From contig JAMKCH010007261.1 of assembly GCA_023653785.1 (NCBI GenBank), positions 1-64,000 on the forward strand: DNA of 64,000 nt. The letters run 5' to 3'. Below the pieces are notes generated by a model, which saw only the letters and a list, made by a program, of their open reading frames with translations, had not been told where the DNA came from and ran no database searches. This document shows, piece after piece, positions 26,401 through 38,400 of the stretch. The stretch is from Ophioderma brevispina (Eukaryota > Echinodermata > Ophiuroidea > Amphilepidida > Ophiodermatidae). A program made the position numbers and the translations under genes. Position 1 is the stretch's first letter. Each line of letters opens with the position of its first letter.

Positions 26401-29400
26401 ACTGGGGAAATGCAACACTGATAACATAACGCGTGACGCACCGATTTATAGGTTCGTGTGCTTGTGCAGCAACAGCGCGACGCGCGGCTGGTTGCACAAC
26501 AAGAAGGATGGTGCGCGAGGTGTGAGAGAAATCGGTTACGTTGCTGGCCTATTCAATAACATGAACGTTTCCCCTCTTGGTTTATATTCTAGCTCTATGG
26601 AAGCACATGATACAGAGTAGGTGCAAAGGGTATAATGCAATTATGCCAAAATCTTTTAATTTACATTGTCTCCATAATCACATATATTTGAATGAAGTTG
26701 ATTTGACTGATACATACCACAGACTTCAATTATAATACTAGATGGCGAACGCCAGCTCAAAAGCCGTAACCATCTTTTCTCACAGTGTGTACTTATTTCC
26801 ATAGCGTGGTGTACCAATTTATTCATATATTCCCTGATTTCCATAATCTGGTGTACCGATTTATTCATATATTCACTCATTTGCATAGAACGCTGTACCG
26901 TTTCCAGGCCAACAGGTTACGGCACATGCACTTGTGAGTTTCAAATGGATGACCATAATGAATATTTATAAATTTCAAAACACGGTTACGGTGGCCGCCT
27001 ATTCTTCAACGCGGGCGTACAGCATCTCTCTTTATTAATATCTATGATACATACTCATTACATCTACTGTATCCACGCAAGAGCAACCTGGGCATGGAAC
27101 ATATTTAAATGAACCATCAGGGTCAAGGGTCGCTGTGCCATACTATAGCTTTTTTTATTTCCATTGTCTCCATAATTCTATACTTATAGTTAAATTAAGC
27201 TTATTTGACTGATACATACTCATTACATCTACTGTATCCATGCCAGAGCAACCTGGGCATGGATCATATTTAAATGAACCATCAGGGTCAAGGGTCGCTG
27301 TGCCATACTATAGCTGTTTTCATTTCCATTGTCTCCATAATTCTATACTTATAGTTAAATGAAGCTTATTTGATTGATACATACTCATTACATCTACTGT
27401 ATCCACACCAGAGCAACCTGGGCATGGAACATATTTAAATGAACCATCGGGGTCAAGGGTTGCTGTGCCATGTTGTTGACTACCCTCTGGGTCAAGAGAA
27501 AATCTGAAGGAATCGCCATTGGCATCAGACCCAGTTAGTTTGTACATCAGCGTGCCTACAGAACAAACAAATAGAGTAAATACAAAACACAGATCATATG
27601 AAATGTTGATGCTAAAAACTGCATACCAATTCAAAAACAAGTTACTTTTTTCCATGGAGAATCTGCATGCTATTTGAATATCCTCCTGTTTTCCAGTTTA
27701 GCCCAAGCCTCTCTCTGTGCTGTAGTATTCATTGGGCAAGAAATAACCTATAAACACAAAAATTGGGCTTAAATTTATAATATAACAGAATTTTAATTAT
27801 TTTTGTTGATCAGATTTGATTGTCTCAAGATTACTGGAATAATATACAAGTAGTCACAAACTTAAAAACTCTAGGCAGGAAATACAGCTGTTTGAAAGTC
27901 TCATTTACTATGACAAAACCAGAATAAAACAAAAAAAATATCAATGTTGACACACTATTGACAACTGATTTGGATTACTTATTCCACTAACTACATTAGG
28001 TGTAAATTTTATGAAATTTCATTGCAGGCAATTATGATTTTCCTTAACAATCTAGTTTTATACAAATCTCTATGGCAAATGGGCATATAGAGGGCACTAT
28101 AACATACATGTCATTATCATTGTAGGTCTATGGCAAGCTTCCCACAATGGTTCTTTCTGATTTTTACAGGAATGATAGCTTTTGCATGTCCCTACTTATC
28201 AGTTGTCAAAATTATGTTGCCACTGCTTAAAACTGATCTAAAAAGATTTGCATGAGGGTTAAACAGCTATGAAAATATAACAATTTTTATTAATAAAAAA
28301 AATGTTCATAACATTTGCCAGATCACTGCTGCCATTTTGATCAGCCCAGTGACCATGGACAATTTTGGCAATGATGGCGAGCAGTATGCAGTGCACCATG
28401 AAAATTACTCAATTATTGAAGCAACACAACCCATTTCTTATTCTGTTCAAGTTATGCACTTGTCAATTTCAATCCCGGTCCTGGGGTCCCGGGACATGCC
28501 GGGCATGTACAAAAAAAAAGTATTGCCCCGCAAGCCGGGATGTTAGTCGGGACTTGGCCGGGAATGTACGTTAGCTTGTCCCCGCCATGCCGGGACAATC
28601 ATTGATGATAGCTGGGACTTAAGCAGGGAGGTACAAAAATTTGACATAAACGGGGACTGTCACACCATATAAAACCAGGCTATCAGTGAGCAGTATCACC
28701 CGTCAAATCTGTAGTATATCACCATTTTATATAGCTACCATTGCAGTCCGATCTCTTCCATGTCGTGAAAGGCAAGCTATACAAGTAGCACACGCGCACG
28801 TCGTCGCACGGTCGAGATATCAACTAATCCAAGGATCGATATTTTCAACTTAAAATCGCCAGAAAAACATCAAAAATCAACAGGAAAATGTTTAAAAAAT
28901 TAATATCACCTGAATCACAAGAAATTACTAGAAGTTTGTCTGATTCATTTAATTCATAAAATCAGGTAGTGAAAACTAACAGTATTTGATATTTCTTGCT
29001 AAATGCCAGGAATATTGTCATTTCATTGCATAAAATGCGGGCATTTTAATATGAAAATATTGAATCGCTATGGAAACAAATAAATGCTCATGAAATACAT
29101 TCTGTTAGCTCAAAATACTTCTCGAACTGTCGCATGTTCCGATATAAATCAAAATTAAATGTAATCGCGATTTCCGAACTTGTTTTTGGCAGTGTTATTC
29201 CCATTCTAATTTTCCATTTTATCGGGATCATTGCAAGTTTTTTGAACCGCCGCACCGTTCAGCCTGTCCAGGCTCCTGCGTAATGTCAGCTCAATTTACC
29301 GCAAGGCGCGCCGAGCTGAGGTCCCCGGCCCTGGGGTCTAACATTTAGAGAACAGGGGGAAATTGAAGATTGCTTAATAAATCTAAAAAGTATAACAAAT

Positions 29401-32400
29401 CTATTTTAATTGCACATAAATTTCCTTTTTTTATTTGGAAATGTGAAGAAAGATTTCGTCGGGTGTATTACATAGTGACGGATGTTGAATTTTTATCATT
29501 TTTACGAAATTAAGGTAAATAGTACTAAATACCAAAATCTTCAAACATGCCAAGTGCAGAACCTCGCAAGCACTTCATTAATTAATAATCTTAATTAGAA
29601 ATTTTGCAATTTTGGCGTATGTTGCATAACAGCGACTTTGGTGTATTACATAGTGACGGATGTTGAACCCTCTGTCAAAGAAGTGTATACTTGATTTCCC
29701 ACTTAGGGTTTTTAAATACATTTGTTAGTAAATATTCTCATCTTAAATTTATAATTGACACAAGCAAAATATGTAATTAATTTATAAATATCGATATTAG
29801 TAGAAATTTATATTATATTTACAGTTCAAAGCGTGAATCGCGGCAATCCACTCAACATCCGTCATTATGTAATAAACCAAATTGAGCAGATTCGCGATGA
29901 CGGATGTTGGTTTGACGGATGTTCAGAAAACGCCGATCGCTGTTTTCCATAATGACGGATGCTGAATAACGCTTTAGTATAGGGAAAATTCAACATCCGT
30001 CACTATGTCATGAACATAATTGCCGATTTGCGTATTTTTTGGTGTGACGGATATGATGGTTGACTTTTCCAGTGTATTACATCCATTTTATCAAGTAAGA
30101 ATTCATGAATATTAGGTAAAATAAGTTTCCAGTTGTTAATTTTGTTCTTAATCGGATTTGATTGTTTGAATCGTATGTGGGGATGTGTACGGACCCTCTA
30201 GAGTTCGCGATTTTTCAAATGCGATTTTCTCAGAAACAAAAATTCGTATTTTGTTCAACATCCGTCACTATGTTATACACCGGACGATTTAAGTAAAATT
30301 GTAACCATTTAATATTGATAGTGGGTTTGGTTGGCTTGGGCAATAAGATCTTGGAATGGTTAACTTTTTTGTTCAAGCGAAACACAATGTTTTCAAAATT
30401 TACTCACGTGTCTTTTTTTTAAATTTAATTTGAAAAATTTACACAAACTACTGTTTTTCTCATAATTTGGTACCAGTAGTATTACAACTTTTAATGAAAA
30501 TAATAAACTTTCCCTTTTTTCCAGGCCCTAGAAATATAACTTGTCCAGATTATACTCCCCTCTCCCCCGGGGGAGAGTCATATCATTATAATCTCCGTAT
30601 ACTTACCATTCAAGCCTGACTTAATGCCTTTTCATTTTCTACGCTCATTTAGCAATATCCTACGATACCCACTGTAAAATATGGGCAACCCATCGAGTGC
30701 GCACACGTCAGGGCCAATGATCTAGCAAAACTGGATTGGATCATTTTTGGTATGCTCTTTCCACCGGCTTGACTCCACGGGCGGGAGACGGAGAGCGAAC
30801 ACCGTTGAGCCCCGGTCCTGGCGGCGCAGCGGCCCCCGGACAGGGGGGGGGGGGAGGTCAGGCTTGAATGGTAAGTATACATGTAGATTTGGTGATTATT
30901 GACTCTCCCCCGGGGAGAGGGAATCACCTACATCTCATAGTACGTTCCCATTCAAGCTTGACTAATGGCCACAGATTGCAACGGTAGAGTCAACCGGATA
31001 TCAGAGTGCTCGGGCCATAAGGCAAGCGGAGCCTATGGGGATATGATCTCGCCAGGAGAAGGTTGAACAGACCAATAATAGAATAGTTGTATTTACCGAC
31101 TTCAATGGGTTAAGTGCTACTGGGAGCTGTGGCGACGAAGGATGTGAGGTTGCTGTGATGACGAGGGAGCTGGAGACAGGATCCTAGCTGCCGTCGAAAC
31201 CGCTTGGTGTACTAGGACATCGCGGAGATAAACTAGGTGGAATGTATAAGAACAAGCCCATCCCATGGCGTCCCTGATATCTTGTATAGAAGCATACCGG
31301 TAGGAGAGGCCCAAGCATAGCATGAGGATCTTACGGTCGTGAGCTCCATGTGCGTCCCGCAAGACGAACCCCCGTACTAGCTTAGGCTCTCCTTTATGAC
31401 TTCCACGACCCATCTGGCTAATGTCGTGTTGGAGGCCGGGCGAAACGGCTTCTGAGTTGGAGGAAGAGTTGGTCGTGAGCCCCCATATAGGGTTGAGTCT
31501 TGCTGAGGTGATGAAAGTCAAGGCTCTAATTGGACACCAGGGTCCTTCATCGGTGGAACCTGATGAAGCTGGCGGAAGATCTGGGAGGATGAGCGGCTGT
31601 GGAGTTGGAAGCTGAGGAGATGATTCTTGAAAGGTACCTGATCGGGGAAGAGATGAGCGGCGTTCCCTTGAAGGTGAGATGATTCTCTGCTATAGGGCAA
31701 ATCAAGGGTTGTCGATACTCTTGCCTGATGCCTGCGGCGACCAGGAAGAGAGTACTCTTGGTGGTGTCCGCTAGGGACGCCTGGAGAACGAGGTCATTTA
31801 GGAGGACTGTAGACGATGCAGAGTAGTTTGATGCAGGTCCCAAGCGGCATACGTGTGTCCCCCAAAAAAACGCAACACTGGTGGCAGGCACTATAAAGTT
31901 TGAACAAAAGCATGTTGACTACATTCGTTGGTGTAAGGTAGATGCGGACTGTAGCTAATATCCTGAACAGTCATAAAGATACGAGTCATATTTTTTTCTA
32001 AGATATGACCCCAGAAATCAAGCATCCTGCAGGAGCCCATTTAACCCAATTGAGGCTCTATTAAATAAAATACGGCACTGTACGTTTTGAGCCCGAACCA
32101 ACAATATGAACTCTAAGTCCAACCAAACTTTTCCCTTTTTTAAAAGACAGATGCCTGCAACAAAATATTAACATTATGATGTTTCCATTGGTAAACAGCT
32201 AAAAAACATGCATTTTCAACACTTAAAAGATCGAATTAGGAATGTTCATGATCAACAAACTGTCGTATTGTCCAAATAAGACTGAATTGGATTAGAGCTA
32301 ATATCAATCATCATTTGTGACGGCACACAAAGAGTTTATCTTAGCCCAACATTAATGACAGATGACTCTACTGATATTGTATTGGTGGGTGTTGAAAAAC

Positions 32401-35400
32401 ATAGGTTTTACTTTCATAAAGTGAGAAGTAAATTATTTTCAATAACAAGAAGTTAAGCCCAATGCATTATATCATTTATCGTAATGTGGAGTTGTCTATG
32501 ACTTAGTTCATAATTTTATATCTTCTTGAAAAACATGTTTATCACAATAAATTAATTTTATTATTATCATTTAAATAATAATTATGTAAATGCAGTCATT
32601 GACACCAGTAGAAGTTGTTCTGCAAGAATGTTGAAAGTAAATGTTGATTGCAATCAATATTGTATTTTGTCATTCTGTCTTCTGCAGTCTTGTGGTTAAC
32701 CAGATCTCATTTTTGTAAAATGGTCTGAGGTACTTGATTGTTGGAGTCATATCTGATAAAACTATGAATTCACCTTATGAACTTTTCAGAAAATAGCTAA
32801 ACAGTCTCAATCAACCTTACAACAAAGAAGAAGTAGTCAAGCTCTTGTTCAAACTGATGGCGCCTGCCACAAGTGGTGCGTTTTTTTTTGACACACGGTA
32901 GAGATCAATTGGGCGGCCGTTGATGCAGCGTTCCCGTGATGCGATCATGAAGCGCTGGCGGTAGACACGGTGATGTTCCGGTGACGCTCCGCCAAATCCC
33001 AGATGGATGGCTGATGAGAGTTGCTCGCCGAGGGTACACTTGGCGATTCCGGCACTCGTACCGGTGCTTGATAAGTCTGGAATTATAAATTCTCCTTGTT
33101 GTAGGTCTCCTTGCCTCTACAGTCAGATGGGCGGCTTGGGTGATTGTCGCTGGAGAAAGTATTATCAATGTAAGCGATTCCCGTGAACGGTAAGGCCCGG
33201 CAGTAATAACGGTAGTGGGGCCACGATGACGGGAAGACCAATATCCATTCTAAGGAGACCCAGTGACCGGTAAGCCACGGCGCTAATAACGGTAGTGGGG
33301 GCACCCGATGACGGGGGGGGTGGGGTTTGGGAACGATATCCGTGGTGGAGCCTTGGTCAACGAGCAGATGTCGGGGTCTGGGCGTTTGAGGAGGCTTTGT
33401 TGCGACAGGTTACGTGGGGGTGATCCAGCCGGAGCAGCCATTCGCCCAATTGGGATGAGGTGCTACTCCACCGACGACCCCGAACTCTCGAAGGTCATGC
33501 TCCCAGCTGTCTCCGTCGACAGGGAAATCTGCAGGGTGGTGTCCACCCGGGAAGCGGATGGTTCGTCCGGTGGTCTGATGACGGAGAGACACCACTCCAG
33601 GATTGTCTGTAGGCAAATTGATGCGAACACCCCCCCCCCCCCCCCCCCCCCCCCACTCCTGGATCCTCCCGGCGTGTTAAGTAGAGACGAACGGCATGTA
33701 GTCGCACCAGGCTAGGACGTGACCTCCCTTGACAAGATGGAGAGTAGCCTCGGCGCTAGATAAACAGCCCACAGCTCCCACGTGAGTTGGTCAAATTTCC
33801 TTGTCCGAGTCCCCTCGATGGCGAGCGGCTCCTAGTGGGTTCCTACACCCGCTATAGATGCGTTCCGTCCGGGGAATGAAAGATGAGGTCTGACTGTGAG
33901 GAGTTTTTTTCCCGGCGGAGATGTATCCGAGATTGCCACCACGCTATCGCTCTTTGGGTGTGGGACGTCAGGAGTACTCTGAAGCTCCGGGTTTGGAGAA
34001 ATATTGAACCGCATAGACGGCAGCTATACTCTTGCATGCGAAGTCTGCGGCGTGGTACCACCGTTGTCATACTGTCATACTGAGAAGCCCAGTAGTCAGT
34101 TGAGTTTCATGAGGGATCCCGGCGAACGCGGCGTGATGCGATGCGCTCGGCTGGTCGGAAACGATATCCCGCTTGAAGATCAGTGTCGCCCTTAAAAGGT
34201 CAAAGCTCCGCGCAGGAGAGGAGTGGTGAAGTTGTCCCTGGAAAGGCGCTTAGCAGAGAGCCAGATCGTCCAAGTGGCGAAGGTGAATGGGCCTTCTCCG
34301 CTCCGAGGAACTCTGCTACAATCTTCACTATCATGGTGAATGTGCGGGACGCTGCGATAATCGAACGGGAGGCGAATGGAACTGATATATAGAACGAGCG
34401 TTCGATATCGGAAACCGAGACAAGCCCGCGAGGTGAATGCTCGGCGCGGGACGGTACCGAGGATCGCCGCCTTCTGAGAGCAGCTGTTCGGCCTCTTGGA
34501 GAAGGGCTTGCCGTCTGTTTACGGTCCTTGGGGATCACCATCTTTCGGGTGCGCAGAGACCACCCCATGAGTCGAAGTCACGTCCTCCAAAGGGGTATGA
34601 AGTATCCCAGCCCCCCCCCCCCCAGCAAGGGGAGGTTCTGAGGTCTGAGGATAGGTCACCGCGCTTCTGGGGGGAGGAAGGCACATCGTGACCCCCACCC
34701 CATCATGATCGCCCTCCTTGTTGCATCCACGCCGTCGATTGCCTTGCGTCGGTTATCCTTGATCCCCTCTCTGGGGAGATTGACACTTGTTGTTGTTGGA
34801 CAGCTGGTTCTTCTGATTGGAGTACTGACTAGACAAAAAGTCTGCGTTGGTTGCTGCAGTCGCTGTTGCTGCTGAGGCCACATGGCAACCGGCGCCGCCT
34901 TACTTCTCCTTCGTCTGATTAGCGTTGCAGGCGGCCTAGGCATTCTGTTAGCGACATCCTCTCGTGTTAGGCGCTTGAAAACATGTACCCCGAAGAGGTC
35001 AGGTCATGTAGGCGTAGCCCGGAACTGCCGTGGGATAGGGGTTGAGGGCGTAGGGCGCACTCAATTTCAAACAAGTAGGCTGAGTAGTACTGCGATAGCC
35101 TGCAGCGGTGTTCCCCCGTTGCAGGGCTCCTAGGCCCCAGAGTGTATATAGTGAACGTTGCTTGTCCCTTGCACTCATCTGCAAACTGATAGGGTTCTAG
35201 ACATTCGTCATCAGGTGTGCGAAGGTGAGGAAGGATGAGTTCAATAGTCGAATACCATCCCAGGTCAGGTTTCCCAGGCCGCCCAAATTCGGACATACCC
35301 TTTCTGGTCCCATGGTGGGGCCCGGAGAGGACGTTAATTACGGTTGGTTCTTCCCGGTGGGCGTGTCGCAGAGCTTCCTGAAGGGAGATAAGAGTGGTTT

Positions 35401-38400
35401 ACGTACGGCCGCTGCTTCGCTGGCTTGTTACCCTGAAGCTAGCTTCTCCCAGCTCGTCCATCTCTGGTGAAGGTTCAGGCCACTGGATCAGGGTGCCCCT
35501 GCTAGCACAATGCTAAAAAGGAAAGAGGCCGCCCTGAAGGGCTCTGGTATCACGGTGAACGACTTCCATAGTGGTCGGATATTCTCCAGGTGGAGGAGGA
35601 TCTTTTTTAACCGACGGGGACTCGGCTGATGGATCCTCTGTGAGAGTTCCTCGTGGTTGACGGTTTAGTTACGGTGGTACAGTGGTACGAGGAGGGAGGA
35701 GGTGGTGAGTGGTTGAACGCCGCAGAATTCCTGTCCGATGGCCGTCCATCACTTTGAACACCCATAGTCGGGAAAAACTCGGAGAGGTCAGGAAACCTTG
35801 CCTGGACCCATAGAAGTTCGTCCCATGCAGACGGCGCTGTGGTGGATATGCACTGCGTCTCGCTGGCTGCCGTTGGGGCGGTGGCTGCCCTGAAAGTCCG
35901 GGCTTATCCGACGGTCGCAATCGCCCCGGCGGTCGCGGTTGTCCCAGCTGGGTCCCGGAAGTCCGCGCCTTGGGTCCGCGGGGTTTTGTGGTGATTTTCT
36001 CCGGCGGTGGTATGGCTATCCCGTCGGTCTTGGTGGCAGTCGTAAATATCCTTGGGCTGCGGCGGCTACGGCTCAAAGGAAGCGGCTCCTCCGGTAAATC
36101 CGGGCCTGGTTGGTTTGGTTTAGTGCTATTACAACGGCCCCGAGAACGGCAGCTGCGGAGATCCAATTGTGATCGTGGCTGCCCACACCCTGAGACAAAA
36201 GGAAATTGCAGGGGGAAAACAGCGCGTTGCTTGGTGATCCCGGCGCTTAATGGCAGATACACTGGGTACTTGCGGCGAGCCTGCGCTTGAGGTGATGCCG
36301 GCAAATCGCGGTGATCTCGGCGCTCCACGGGGATCCCGCGCGGAGCGGTGATCCAGGCGTCGGCGGTGTGATCAGGATTGGGCTCGCGGTGATCCCGGCG
36401 ATCGCGGTGATCCCTGCATCGAGGGTGATCCCTGCCGGCTCGTGGGTGATCCCTGCGCTCGCGGTGATTGATCCCTGTGCTGTGTGGTGATCCCGTGCTT
36501 GCGGTGATGGTGGATCCCGGCGGCTGCGGTGGTGTTGCCGCTGGAAGAGGGGTCACCAATCTAAGTATCCCTGTGAACGGTAAGGCCTGGCCGTAATAAC
36601 GGTAATGGGGCCCCCGGTGACGGGGAGACCAATATCCAGCGGTGGAGTGGGAGGAGAGTCGGTTAGCGCCGGGGGGTGGTATGCGGTGATCCCGGCGGCG
36701 GTTCGGCTCGGTGATTAAGGCTCCAAGGAACGGCTATTGCTGTGTCCCGACGGCGGTCACTGGCTCCGCCGAACGGAATCTGGCGGTCTGGTTGCAGTCG
36801 GCGTAGTTGTTCCGCGCTCCCGGAAAGGCTCTGCGGGTTGATCCCGACGGCTGCCACGGCTTTCGGAACGGCTCTTGCGGTTATCCCGGCTCAGGCTCCC
36901 GGAACGCTCTTGCGGTGATCCCGACGTCTGCACGGCTTCCGGGAACGGTCTTGCGGGGATCTCGGCGGTGGTTCCACGGCTCCCCGGCGGCTCTTGCGGT
37001 GTGATCTGGGCGGCGGTCTAGGCTCCGAACGGTCTCCGCGGTGACAACGGTATAAGACGGTGGAGAGCGGGGTACTCGGTGGACGGTGCGGTACATGGCC
37101 GGGCGGCGGTGAGCGGTAGGAATCCCGAAACCTCGGCACAGATGCGACTCTTGACGGCTGCTATCCTGGATGCTACCCGGCTACATGGGTTGCTGGGATC
37201 CTTCTCGGTCTCTCTGAGTCGAAAATCCATGTCTATCTGGGGGAAAAGAAAACAAAGAGAGAGGAACTCAAGTCGGTTAGGAACTTAAGGAACCATAACC
37301 GGGAGAAGAGGATCTCCTCTATAGTACAGCTAGCCTAGCACTACATATTGAGTCATTCATAGCCCAAACACACCGAGTTGAAGCGGTAATGCCCGCTCAA
37401 AACGCAAAAAAATCCCGCTGGAGCCAACTCCCATTAGAAAAGAACGTAATTCGGTATTCGGGGTGGTATGTTGACACATGGGATGAATGAAATGAAATTT
37501 GTTATATCGAAACCGCGAGTGTTTAGTTCGGAAACCAATAAGGTTACGCGGTTGGGTTTTTCGGTTAAAATACGGTCGGCAAAAAAATTACAAAGGGCCG
37601 CCGGAGAAAAAAGTGTCCCGGCCTAAAATTACCCATAACGGTAAGGCTCGGCCGAGACAACGGTAGTGGAGCCCCCGCAAACGGGGAAAAACCGAAAGAA
37701 AAAGCGGTGGGGTTTGGTTGTTTGTGGTGGGTGGGTGAGTCCTAACTCCCATGAAAAAGCACCGGACTTCCGGTTTCGGGTCTGTTGAAATATGGAAACG
37801 GAAACTTGCCGTATCGCCACGCCGGATGTTTAGTAGGAAACAATGTGACCTGCTCCCACAAAACCGGGTAAGTCGGAGAATTTTTAATTTTTTAATTTTA
37901 AGGATAAGCGCAGATTTAAATGCTGGGAAAGCCAGCTTTAAAATGATGTATAACATGTAAAGCATTGACTCTTTCTTTTGTCCATTCAAAAAACCAATAT
38001 ATGCCTTGAAATTCTTTGTTTTCTATTGAGTTTACACAAGTTTATGATCTCTTCTCCCAAAGTTCTCTAGCGACTTTCCGGGGTTTTGTGGGAGCAGGTC
38101 ACAAAATGAGGTCTAGCGGTACAAATTCCACCGGTATAATTAAAAATATCCATAAATGGCCGCTGACTGAACCTGAAAAAAAAGTCACAGTCTAAATCTA
38201 AGTATTCCCGTGAACGGTAACGCCCGGCCGTAATAACGGAAGAGGGGCCCCCGGTGACGGGAACACCAATAAACTGACCCGCATACCCGTAAGTCCACGG
38301 AGGCAGCGGTTGGGGCTCAAACACCGCCCCGGAGCACATGAAGCAGATGCGAACCATGATTTCCGATGCAGAACCCAAGTTATGAACAGTTCGGCCAGGA

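Larger units (their letters stand above)
33181..38270. repeat. Five dispersed copies of a ~65-bp GC-rich unit
   Basis: Copies at 33181-33246, 33261-33317, 36570-36638, 37632-37690 and 38208-38270 share GTGAACGGTAAGGCCCGGCC, TAATAACGGTAGTGGGGCCC and GTGACGGGGAGACCAAT. All lie in the same orientation within the minus DIRS element. Confidence 0.75.

Noticed and set aside
26333..26620. 95-residue plus-strand open frame
   Set aside because: No motif and no splice context; a facing open frame on the other strand is equally long.
30558..30575. CTCTCCCCCGGGGGAGAG palindrome as a separate regulatory site
   Set aside because: It recurs at 30902 as part of the DIRS terminal and internal complementary regions, which explains it.
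35669..36559. 296-residue open frame on the minus strand
   Set aside because: It is made of short GC-rich repeats (RDHR-type residues) inside a decayed retroelement. No domain or splice context supports a protein.
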